Source of the DNA: Candidatus Peregrinibacteria bacterium
GTDB taxonomy: Bacteria; Patescibacteriota; Gracilibacteria; UBA1369; LOWO2-01-FULL-3
NCBI GenBank assembly: GCA_026395515.1
Contig: JAPLYN010000005.1
Location: 47,521-111,520, forward strand
DNA length: 64,000 nt
Reading direction: 5' to 3'
The position numbers and the translations under genes were made by a program. The notes below the pieces were generated by a model. It had not been told where the DNA came from. It worked only from the letters and a program-made list of their open reading frames with translations, and ran no database searches. Below are positions 41,790 to 48,689 of this stretch, one piece after another (position 1 is the stretch's first letter; each line of letters begins with the position of its first letter).

Positions 41790-42896
41790 ATGGAAAATTT
41801 AATTATCGTCATAGGTATAGGCATTCTCGCTGCCCTTATCTATATGATCTACAAACAACAAGGTGGGAAAATCGCCCCAGACGAGCAAGAGAACAAGATG
41901 CTTTTTGAATACATTGAGTCACTTCGCAAGGAAATTCGCGAAGGACAGCACATCAATCGCCGTGAAACCGATGATAAACTCGATAAAATCCACGAAAGAT
42001 TAGCCAAAGGACTAGAACATTCTTCTACAACTTCCCAGAAACAATACGAGCAGAGTGTGAAACTAATCACCGACGTTACCGAAAGACTTACAAAATTGGA
42101 CGAGACCAATAAGCAGGTACTGAGCTTTTCCGAACAAATGCAAAACCTCGAAGACATTCTCAAAAATCCTAAGCAAAGAGGTATTCTTGGGGAATATTAT
42201 CTAGAGACTCTTTTGAAGAACGTTCTGCCAACCGGATCTTTCCAGATGCAATATCCGTTTAAGGATGGCACCATCGTTGATGCTGTAGTTTTCGTGAAAG
42301 AAAAGGTGATTCCAATTGATTCCAAATTTTCTCTCGAGAATTATAATCGCTTAGTGGCTGAAAAAGATCCTGTAGAACACGCAAAACTCGAAAAACTTTT
42401 CAAAGCCGATCTCAAAAATCGTATAGACGAGACTGCAAAATACGTAAAACAATCAGAGGGGACTATGGATTTCGCGTTTATGTTCATCCCACATGAAGCG
42501 ATTTATTATGATCTATTGGTATCTCAAGTCGGCGCGCTCAAGGTAAATACTCGCGACCTTATCGAATACGCCTTCAAAGAAAGACATGTAATTATTGTGT
42601 CTCCTACTTCTTTCTTGGCTTATTTGCAGACGGTGCTCCAGGGTCTTAAGGCTCTCCAAATCGAAGAGTCCGCTAAGGAAATTCGCAAGAACGTAGAACA
42701 GCTCGGCAAACACGTCTTGAGCTACGAAGAATATTTGCAAAAACTTGGCGGCCATCTCGGCACTACGGTAAATATGTACAACTCCGCTTACAAAGAATTC
42801 CGCAAAATTGATAAAGACATTTTCCGTATCACTGATGGCGACGTCGGCGGCAAGGCTGAGGCATTACTTATAGACAAACCATCCCTCGAAGGATAA
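41790..42896 (+). CDS. rmuC: RmuC-family DNA recombination protein
   Basis: A 368-residue protein. Residues 1-22 are a membrane anchor (LIIVIGIGILAALIYMIY), residues 35-125 a coiled coil, and residues 130-340 the RmuC nuclease-like domain (LKNPKQRGILGEYYLETLLKNVLP, DAVVFVKEKVIPIDSKFSLENY) with the D-x-K element of the PD-(D/E)XK fold. RmuC limits inversion at short inverted repeats. It is divergent from infB. A palindrome AGAGCG-CTTG-CGCTCT follows the stop codon (about 42,898-42,913). Confidence 0.92.
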   Translation: MENLIIVIGIGILAALIYMIYKQQGGKIAPDEQENKMLFEYIESLRKEIREGQHINRRETDDKLDKIHERLAKGLEHSSTTSQKQYEQSVKLITDVTERLTKLDETNKQVLSFSEQMQNLEDILKNPKQRGILGEYYLETLLKNVLPTGSFQMQYPFKDGTIVDAVVFVKEKVIPIDSKFSLENYNRLVAEKDPVEHAKLEKLFKADLKNRIDETAKYVKQSEGTMDFAFMFIPHEAIYYDLLVSQVGALKVNTRDLIEYAFKERHVIIVSPTSFLAYLQTVLQGLKALQIEESAKEIRKNVEQLGKHVLSYEEYLQKLGGHLGTTVNMYNSAYKEFRKIDKDIFRITDGDVGGKAEALLIDKPSLEG

Positions 42897-42940
42897 CAGA
42901 GCGCTTGCGCTCTAATATCAATAAAGAAAAACCAATTTTC

Positions 42941-42969
42941 TTGCTCAAGTCATACTGGTGGAATAATAT
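42941..42969 (+). promoter_or_regulatory. Promoter of the CARDB-protein gene
   Basis: TTGCTC (42941-42946), a 17 bp spacer and TAATAT (42964-42969), 29 bp before the start codon. Confidence 0.65.
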
Positions 42970-42997
42970 ATAAAAGTTAAATTTTTAATTCAATCCC

Positions 42998-43492
42998 ATG
43001 GAAGTCCGCACAAAAGCTTTAGTTACTGTTCTATTAGTTGGCGCATTTGTTGGCGTTTACAGCTTACAAGCTTCAAATCCAAATCTTTTCAAAGGTGAAT
43101 TAATTAAGAGGGATGCTACTCCAGCGGCTAGCTCTACAGCCGTACAATTACCAGATCTTACTGCTGATTTAGTAATAGTCGCTCCTGCTGAAAAAGGCGG
43201 AGACATCAGCGCAAAGGTAACAATTTCAAACAAAGGCCCAGGCAATATCGACGGCAAAAAACCATTCAAATACAGCGTCTACATCAACAAAACTGAAGTT
43301 TTCTCAAACACAGATTCATACAGCACAATGACAGCAGGTGATTCATTCAGCTTCACTTACCCAATCTCAAAAGCTGTATACCAATACGCAGACTCTGGCA
43401 CTGCAAAAGTCGTAGTAGACACAGACAATGCCATCGCCGAAGGTGACGAGAACAACAACTCAAAAGAGGTGAGCTACAATCTTACAAAATAG
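42998..43492 (+). CDS. Secreted or membrane-anchored CARDB-domain protein
   Basis: A 164-residue protein. Residues 5-25 are a hydrophobic signal or anchor (ALVTVLLVGAFVGVYSLQA). After a short linker, residues 50-162 form an immunoglobulin-like CARDB domain: LPDLTADLVI at the start, internal SNKGPG, and the ending VDTDNAIAEGDENNNSKEV, whose acidic-Asn turn is typical. Such domains are cell-surface adhesion modules. No sorting motif follows, so the N-terminal segment probably keeps it at the membrane. It is transcribed alone and followed by a structured RNA and terminator. Confidence 0.85.
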   Translation: MEVRTKALVTVLLVGAFVGVYSLQASNPNLFKGELIKRDATPAASSTAVQLPDLTADLVIVAPAEKGGDISAKVTISNKGPGNIDGKKPFKYSVYINKTEVFSNTDSYSTMTAGDSFSFTYPISKAVYQYADSGTAKVVVDTDNAIAEGDENNNSKEVSYNLTK

Positions 43493-43503
43493 AGAACAAT
43501 TAA

Positions 43504-43564
43504 TGGTGTCGTGGTCTTCCAAGACGGACGTATAGCCCCTAGGCCTTGGCCAAGGGACGCACCA
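43504..43564 (+). ncRNA. Structured RNA element after the CARDB gene
   Basis: The closing stem TGGTG-CGT / ACG-CACCA (43504-43512 with 43557-43564, one bulge) encloses two hairpins, GTCTT/AAGAC and CCTT-GGCC-AAGG. This makes a three-way junction just ahead of a terminator. It may be part of the CARDB mRNA 3' region or a processed small RNA. Confidence 0.45.
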
Positions 43565-43569
43565 ACTAA

Positions 43570-43600
43570 AAATCCGCTTCAATACGAGGCGGATTTTTTT
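43570..43600 (+). terminator. Rho-independent terminator of the CARDB unit
   Basis: AAATCCGC (43570-43577) / GCGGATTT (43589-43596) and then a T-run. Confidence 0.88.
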
Positions 43601-43628
43601 GTTTCAACAATGACTGAATAAAAAGCGT

Positions 43629-43684
43629 CTCCTAGCTCTATCCCGTTAGGGAAAGCGGCGTAAACGCCACCTTTCGAGCTAAGA
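43629..43684. ncRNA. Compact three-way-junction RNA element upstream of the DUF3800 gene
   Basis: The outer stem TAGCTC / GAGCTA (43633-43638, 43676-43681, extendable by CTC/GAG) encloses CCC-GTTA-GGG and AAAG-c-GGCG-TAAA-CGCC-ac-CTTT. It lies about 125 bp before the next start codon. No riboswitch or ribozyme class that I know fits. Apart from this element I see nothing else in 43,601-43,807. Confidence 0.45.
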
Positions 43685-43807
43685 GCAATTCCATAAATAT
43701 AATATCGCGAAACCGACTTAAGACAAGGTGAAATATTTGCATATTGTTTGCAAGTTAATCTTGTACGAATTTAGAAAAAATTAAGATTTGGTTGGTATGA
43801 ATTTATC

Positions 43808-44434
43808 ATGCTTGTTTTTATCGATGATTCTGGCGACCCAGGATTCAAACTAGACAAAGGCTCCACTAAATTTTTCATCATATCCTTGGTGATATTTGAT
43901 GATGACTTAGAAGCAGAAAAGACAGCCGTTGCAATTAAGGACTTGAAAAGAGAACTGAAATTTCACGATAAGTCAGAATTCAAATTCTACAAATCCAGTA
44001 AGGACGTCAGGCAAAAATTTCTAAACAAAGTTTGTGGCTTTCAATTCAGAGTCCGTTCTTTAGTAGTGGATAAGTCAATAATCCGTAGCAAAGAGCTGAG
44101 GAGTAATAAGAATTCTTTCTACGGCTATGTTATCAAAACAGCCCTGAAGTACAGCGATGGGAAAATAAAAAATGCAAAAATCAAAATTGATGGTAGCGGA
44201 GATCGCGTCTTCAGAAAAAGCTTCTTAAGTTACCTGAGACGCCAACTAAATTCTGTAGATTTAAAAATAATGGATAACTGCAAACTGGTTGATTCTCAAC
44301 AGAATGTGCTAATTCAATTGGCCGATATGATTGCCGGAAGCGTACACAGATCATACAACACGGAAAAGGACGATCATAAAATATACAAAGCCATAATTAA
44401 GAAAAGAATAGAAAATGAATGGCGCTTCAGATAA
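43808..44434 (+). CDS. DUF3800-family protein (RNase H-like fold)
   Basis: A 208-residue protein. It starts MLVFIDDSGDPGF, the acidic first strand of DUF3800, has the middle segment KIDGSGDR and ends with QLADMIAGSVHRSYN, the conserved last helix. The fold resembles RNase H with Asp residues at the positions of the catalytic ones. These proteins are common near restriction systems, prophages and transposons, and their activity is uncertain. Its place at the left border of the accessory island agrees with that habit. Confidence 0.85.
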   Translation: MLVFIDDSGDPGFKLDKGSTKFFIISLVIFDDDLEAEKTAVAIKDLKRELKFHDKSEFKFYKSSKDVRQKFLNKVCGFQFRVRSLVVDKSIIRSKELRSNKNSFYGYVIKTALKYSDGKIKNAKIKIDGSGDRVFRKSFLSYLRRQLNSVDLKIMDNCKLVDSQQNVLIQLADMIAGSVHRSYNTEKDDHKIYKAIIKKRIENEWRFR

Positions 44435-44440
44435 CAAAAA

Positions 44441-44460
44441 ATAGTCCGACTAGCGGACTA
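44441..44460 (-). terminator. Hairpin terminator for the RecB-like nuclease gene
   Basis: The TAGTCCG / CGGACTA stem (44441-44460 region) is followed by TTTTTT on the minus strand. It lies 200 bp past the nuclease stop; on the plus strand it directly follows the DUF3800 stop but lacks a T-run. Confidence 0.6.
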
Positions 44461-44577
44461 CTCCCGACCACGTTCCTAGGCTGGTTGTCCCAGTCACGCC
44501 ACCATCCGGTGACAGTTCAGAATACAGGTCTTTGTACTCACTATTCTACATAATTCATTATTCGAAATCAAACTTAG

Positions 44578-44652
44578 TTTGTATCTATTTAAAATAAGAT
44601 GGATACAAAGTATGCATGTTTGTATCCATTGAGCTGATAGATGCATACAAAC
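44578..44652. repeat. Two adjacent inverted repeats with TTTGTATC half-sites
   Basis: TTTGTATC (44578-44585) / GATACAAA (44602-44609), and GTTTGTATCCA (44618-44628) / TGCATACAAAC (44642-44652). Four related half-sites in 75 bp look like a repressor-binding cluster or two RNA hairpins just past the nuclease stop codon. Confidence 0.45.
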
Positions 44653-44653
44653 T

Positions 44654-45424
44654 TTAAAACAACCTCCCTTGCATCCCTTTCCCATTCACCGCCGCCACGT
44701 ATTCACAATATGAGCACCCCTCACCAGCACCCGGAATCTCCTCACCCCTCAGGCACTCATATATCTCGCCAATCTTTCCAGCCACCCACGAGTCGTCTCC
44801 CTTATACGGAATCAGCTTCACTGTAAAATCCAACCTTCCATCAAACCCCGCCTTATCCGTCACGCCATTGCAATACACAAAATACCCAACCGCGGACACC
44901 GCAAATCCATTTTTCCGAAAGAGCCACTGATACACTTCCATCTGTCGCTTGTAACCATCCTGCCACTCGGCATCAAGACTCACTTCACCATCCTTAGAAG
45001 TCGCTTTATAATCCACAATTATGAGCTCGCCTCCCGTAGCCACCCACACATCATCCACGCCACCGGTCACTAGGAGATTTGTTTCCGGCACTTGATAGGT
45101 GATACCTCTGCGCATGGAATCTCGCCACTCATCCATTTGAGCATGTTTGAAAGGCACGGCATTTACTCCAGCCGCTTTCATTAGGGGATGCGCCTCACCT
45201 TTGGCCCTATAGCCATCAAACTCTTTTTTGAGCAACGTATCCACAGCCGAATTCAACGAAAACGGAAAACTCGGCGGCTGCCCCACACCCAATCTGCGAT
45301 CTAGATAAAAACACCTCGGACACTTGATGAACAGATCAATCTTCGACCGACTCAGACGAAAAGGTGAGATTGCCGTCGGATTATAAAGATTGCGTGTGCG
45401 CTGAGGTTTGTAGTATTGGGACAT
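44654..45424 (-). CDS. RecB/Cas4-like PD-(D/E)XK nuclease
   Basis: The start at 45424 (MSQYYKPQRT) is chosen over the upstream in-frame ATG because the duplicated copy at 47,271-47,523 keeps exactly this start region and diverges in front of it. The product is 256 residues. Near the N-terminus it has SKIDLFIKCPRCFYLD, in the middle GGVDDVWV ... IIVDYKATS (Asp, then D-Y-K) and RQMEVYQWLF, and near the C-terminus C-x-x-C (GCSYCEYV). This is the pattern of RecB-family exonucleases, with a possible [4Fe-4S] cluster from the cysteine pairs. Part of its 5' region was duplicated about 2.1 kb away. Confidence 0.82.
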   Translation of the reverse strand: MSQYYKPQRTRNLYNPTAISPFRLSRSKIDLFIKCPRCFYLDRRLGVGQPPSFPFSLNSAVDTLLKKEFDGYRAKGEAHPLMKAAGVNAVPFKHAQMDEWRDSMRRGITYQVPETNLLVTGGVDDVWVATGGELIIVDYKATSKDGEVSLDAEWQDGYKRQMEVYQWLFRKNGFAVSAVGYFVYCNGVTDKAGFDGRLDFTVKLIPYKGDDSWVAGKIGEIYECLRGEEIPGAGEGCSYCEYVAAVNGKGMQGRLF

Positions 45425-45426
45425 GG
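45182..45426. repeat. Direct repeat, copy A (5' part of the nuclease gene)
   Basis: About 245 bp nearly identical to 47,279-47,523, in the same orientation. Differences are scattered single bases (roughly 5-7 %). This copy lies in the intact gene. Confidence 0.9.
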
Positions 45427-45489
45427 GACTATTTTTTATCGAGCAGCTGCAGTGGTACAATTTGTACCACCCCTTCAATAATTTTAAAA

Positions 45490-46377
45490 TCAAGAAAGGA
45501 GTTTTTGTATATCCTCTTGGCTGAATTCCTTTTTGTAATCAATAAGCTTTGGATGTTTTACATTTCTTAATTCTTCATCGTAAGTAGCCATGATATTCCT
45601 AGCCCGTTTTTGATACACCAACCAATTTTTTTGAGCAGAAAATTCTTTAAAAACTTTTATAAATTCATCCTTAGTTAACATCCTGCTGATTTTTTTAAAC
45701 TCTTTTTCAACTTCTCCAGCTAGACCAGTTTCAAAAGCACCTATAATCAAGAGAATTTCTTCATACATCGTATTTCTGGTAAAATCTTTTTTTACAAGAC
45801 TTAACAGTTTTCTGTATTCCTTAGCTTTCTCCATGAATAAAAAATCGTACAACATATCGGTATAGGTTCCGTAACTTTTGGCTTCGATAAAATTTTTTAC
45901 GCTATCAGTAAAATCTCTTCTGTATTCTTTAGTTTCTTCTCTTGTCTCGGCGAATTGCGTTGCTAATTGATTTATAAACTTGGGATCTTGAACAGCAATT
46001 TGCATCACTTTTTTGAAATCATCTTCAACTCTTATAAAGTATTTTCTCACTTTTTTTCCTATTTCGCTATTCTCAACCATAGCCAGTTCTTTGGCCATAT
46101 CCAAGGAAATAATATACTCTTTTGCCAAAACTTTACCTGTTTTGGCATCTACTATTTTTCCCTTAGACTGGACATTAAATCCATCGCCAAATTTGGCGAT
46201 GGCAACAAAATAGTCCAAATTTTCCATGAAATCATATTTTGCAATTCTGTCTTTAATCCAATTAGAAAAATCCCTGCCAACTCCCAGCCATTGATGCAAT
46301 TCCCTTGCATTAACAAATCTTTTTTTACCTCCATCGATTTCCTTTTGAATTACCTTAATATTTATGAGTTCGGTCAT
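45490..46377 (-). CDS. Phage antirepressor, AntA/AntB family
   Basis: A 295-residue protein. The N-terminal AntA domain is clear: RFVNARELHQWLGVGRDFSNWIKDRI, then YFVAIAKFGDG and the ISLDMAKELAMVENSEIGKKVRKYFIRVE segment. Residues 110-295 are helical and unrelated to known phage C-domains; they may serve as an effector or DNA-binding part. Antirepressors disable a phage repressor to start lytic growth. Here it is a solitary phage-derived gene, driven by a promoter with a palindrome in its spacer (46422-46450). No other phage structural gene is nearby. Confidence 0.88.
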   Translation of the reverse strand: MTELINIKVIQKEIDGGKKRFVNARELHQWLGVGRDFSNWIKDRIAKYDFMENLDYFVAIAKFGDGFNVQSKGKIVDAKTGKVLAKEYIISLDMAKELAMVENSEIGKKVRKYFIRVEDDFKKVMQIAVQDPKFINQLATQFAETREETKEYRRDFTDSVKNFIEAKSYGTYTDMLYDFLFMEKAKEYRKLLSLVKKDFTRNTMYEEILLIIGAFETGLAGEVEKEFKKISRMLTKDEFIKVFKEFSAQKNWLVYQKRARNIMATYDEELRNVKHPKLIDYKKEFSQEDIQKLLS

Positions 46378-46421
46378 ATTTTTATGATGCTAAATACTAT
46401 CTTTCATCTACTCACGCCATA

Positions 46422-46450
46422 ATTCTAGGTGAGCATACACTCACCGTCAA
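46422..46450 (-). promoter_or_regulatory. Promoter with palindromic operator for the antirepressor gene
   Basis: TTGACG (46445-46450), a 17 bp spacer and TAGAAT (46422-46427) on the minus strand. The spacer is the palindrome GGTGAG-N6-CTCACC (46428-46445), a typical phage-repressor-like site that should block polymerase when bound. Confidence 0.7.
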
Positions 46451-46509
46451 TAATATTTCAGATAATCTTGTTGCGAACCACATGAAATTATTGCACACAA
46501 TTCGAAGTT

Positions 46510-46794
46510 TTTGAGCTATTAGGAATTCCCGAACAGCTGCTCTTTTTGAACTGCTAATAAACCCATCTCCAGCAGTTGGTTCCAAAATGGAAATAACTGA
46601 ATTAGATTGAGTTATCCGAAAATTCCGGATAACTGACCTTTTTTGAACTATAAAGAAATTCTTTACAGTTGCAGTTTCCGAGAGATCCTCGGTAACTGAA
46701 CTCGTGCATTTTTTGCACAGGTTGCCATGTAAAGTATTTACTCTACAATATTTGATTTACTACAGCCGCTTTCAACCCGTGACAATTTGTCACG
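46510..46794. repeat. Array of about seven hairpins in non-coding DNA
   Basis: Successive inverted repeats: AACTGCT/AGCAGTT (46549-46576), TTCC-AAAAT-GGAA (about 46580), GTTATCCG/CGGATAAC (about 46610-46633), AACT-A-TAAAG/CTTTA-C-AGTT (about 46646-46670), CAGTT-T-CCGAG/CTCGG-T-AACTG (about 46672-46699), GTGCA/TGCAC (about 46704-46718) and GTGAC/GTCAC (46780-46794). Several share the flanks CAGTT...AACTG and A/T-rich loops. No ORF, and no CRISPR-like spacing. It may encode a multi-hairpin RNA or be a protein-binding array. Confidence 0.6.
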
Positions 46795-46828
46795 ACATGA
46801 CCCCTATTGCTAAACACCTAAAATTATT

Positions 46829-47262
46829 TCAATTCACCACCCAAATCACATAATTCAGATACCCTGCAAAACTGACCCAAAGGATGTATGGCAATAGCAG
46901 CCACGCCCCCGCCTTGGAAATTTTGGCAAAGGTGACGATCGTAGCCAGAATGGCCAGCCGCCCGCACTATGCAGCCCGAAAAAGATTATTGACCAAAGCC
47001 CCCGCGAGCAATTTTCACATCTCGTCGCCCCCACCCCTTTTTCCAAACCAAAAACGCCGCGATCCCCATCAGCGCATACAGCGTCGTCCACACCGGCCCA
47101 AACACCCCCGCCGGCGGATTGAGCTCCGGCTTGACCAGACTCGCATACCACCCCGCAATACTCGGCACAGTAAACCCCGCCCCAACTATCCCGGCAAGCT
47201 CAGCGATAAAGATAGAGATAATGAGTTTAAATGTGTTGGAGAGTTTAATGAGAAAAATGGTA
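46829..47262 (-). pseudogene. Decayed tspO (TspO/MBR membrane protein)
   Basis: The N-terminal two-thirds is recognisable in one frame (SIAGWYASLVKPELNPPAG, VFGPVWTTLYALMG, AFLVWKKG), then LWSIIFFG appears in a second frame, and LAILATIVTF ... LLLPYILWVSFAGYLNYVIW in a third, ending at a TGA (46829-46831). At least two frameshifts or deletions break it, and no good start codon remains next to the duplication junction at its 5' end. TspO is a five-helix membrane protein that binds porphyrins. Higher G+C than its surroundings suggests foreign origin. Confidence 0.85.
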
Positions 47263-47270
47263 ATTATTAT

Positions 47271-47523
47271 TTACTCCCGCAGGGGATGCGCCTCACCTTT
47301 GGCCCTATAACTATCAAACTCTTTTTTGAGCAACGTATCCATAGCCGAATTCAACGAAAACGGAAAACTCGGCGGCTGCCCCACACCCAATCTGCGATCT
47401 AGATAAAAACACCTCGGACACTTGATGAACAAATCAATCTTCGACCTACTCAGCCGAAAAGGCGAGGTGGCCGTCGGATTATAAAGATTCCTTGTGCGCT
47501 GAGGTTTGTAGTATTGAGACATG
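47271..47523 (-). pseudogene. Truncated copy of the RecB-like nuclease gene
   Basis: It encodes about 83 residues from MSQYYKPQRT to GEAHPLRE, nearly the same as the first 80 of the intact nuclease, then stops at the junction with the tspO relic. The catalytic Asp-Lys region is missing, so it cannot be a nuclease. The frame is still open and the few substitutions are partly silent, so the duplication is fairly recent. Upstream sequence differs from that of the intact copy. Confidence 0.88.
47279..47523. repeat. Direct repeat, copy B
   Basis: Partner of 45,182-45,426. The repeats bracket the antirepressor, hairpin array and tspO relic. From 47,524 to 47,719 I see no convincing gene; a short plus-strand frame ending at 47,701 with one hydrophobic stretch may be a gene remnant. 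Confidence 0.9.
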
Positions 47524-47719
47524 GGGGATTTATTTTGTATCTCCAAATCCTGAATTTGGCACTCTTTCTACAGTGGTTGTGCTTGGGCGTCTCTTTGCCT
47601 CTGATACTGGTATGAAATGGCCATTTTTTGAATCTCGACCTACTTTATGTGTTTTATTCTTATTAGGCATATTGTGTAAGTTAGGTTATGGACTAGTTTA
47701 AAAATGATGGTTAAACATC

Positions 47720-48688
47720 CTAATCAATGTTTTTTATTGATTGAAGATCAAGCTCTTTATCTCCTACGCGAAGGTTTTTTTTTGTGACCCACGTAAAACC
47801 TTTTTCTGATGTTATTATTGCTACATCGGCTGGACCGCCTACGCCAGGTATATCCCCGGGGTCGCCCGCAATTCCATCAGAGAACCTCTGAATTGCGTTC
47901 GTAGTCTCAATTGCCAATACGCTAAAATCTATACCGTCTTGGAATGTCATAGTGCCCCATTGAATATTATACTCAAGACTTCTGAGTTGCTGTTGAACAA
48001 CTTGCGGTGTGAATTTAGTAACTGCCTCCTGTAATATAGGCAAATTACCAATCCTGCCATCAAATCCTAGTACAATACGTGAGATTACATCGGTCTGGCC
48101 AATCCAGCTGGCACCGTATTCCATCCCTTTAGATTTGCTGTCACGCATTTTTTCAACTTCTCCTGGGACACAAACTTTAACAACTTGATGAGAGTCATCA
48201 CTGTTAAATCCCGCAATTATAAATTGAAGTTGATCAACACCTGCTACGCCCTCTTTCTCTAACTTATTGGGGTCTTTAAATTTAAACCGAACATGTCCTA
48301 TTTCTTCTTTGATTTCAACGACCTCACACCCTTGTCTCTCTAAGTCGGCTTTGATCTGATTTGGTAATTTTTTTAGCTCATCTTTGTATTTATATTTATT
48401 TTCAAAGAATTTTTGCAGGGTTTCACCAATTTTTTCGATAGAAAATTTTTCAATATCCGGCTGTTTTTTAAACTCGTCTATAAAGCGGCTGATATTCTTT
48501 TGGATACCATTTTCAGGCAAAAAAGCTAATCCGGCAACTACTATCCCAACTCTCTTCCCGAGTTGAAAAATTTTTGAAGCTGAATCTGACCCAATTCTGC
48601 TCATACCCTTCATGTTACGATAGGATTGACGGCTATCAGCTGCTAAAACCATTCCTTCTGGTGTTGTGGTATTGATACATAGACTCAT
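47720..48688 (-). CDS. Proteasome-family Ntn hydrolase (Anbu/HslV-like) with N-terminal Ser
   Basis: A 322-residue protein. After Met it reads SLCINTTTPEGMVLAADSRQS. Counting Ser as residue 1, Gly11 and Asp17 fall exactly where they lie in proteasome beta and Anbu subunits, and SKIFQLGKRVGIVVAGLA supplies the catalytic Lys (K38, against K33 in the archaeal beta subunit) and the A-G substrate-cleft turn. The family uses the free alpha-amino group of residue 1, usually Thr; here it would be Ser. The C-terminal 120 residues are longer than in HslV. It is 1 bp downstream of the membrane winged-helix gene, so the two work together, and follows a type III restriction-modification pair. Protease activity is inferred. 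Confidence 0.82.
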   Translation of the reverse strand: MSLCINTTTPEGMVLAADSRQSYRNMKGMSRIGSDSASKIFQLGKRVGIVVAGLAFLPENGIQKNISRFIDEFKKQPDIEKFSIEKIGETLQKFFENKYKYKDELKKLPNQIKADLERQGCEVVEIKEEIGHVRFKFKDPNKLEKEGVAGVDQLQFIIAGFNSDDSHQVVKVCVPGEVEKMRDSKSKGMEYGASWIGQTDVISRIVLGFDGRIGNLPILQEAVTKFTPQVVQQQLRSLEYNIQWGTMTFQDGIDFSVLAIETTNAIQRFSDGIAGDPGDIPGVGGPADVAIITSEKGFTWVTKKNLRVGDKELDLQSIKNID

Positions 48689-48689
48689 G

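Noticed and set aside
46510..46794. CRISPR array
   Set aside because: The repeats are hairpins of different sequence and spacing, not constant direct repeats with unique spacers, and there are no cas genes.
46510..46794. Retron msr/msd region
   Set aside because: No reverse transcriptase gene is encoded nearby on either strand.
47492..47701. Small plus-strand gene with one hydrophobic segment
   Set aside because: Its first part is antisense to the duplicated nuclease fragment, it has no promoter, and the remainder is only about 55 codons; at most a gene remnant.
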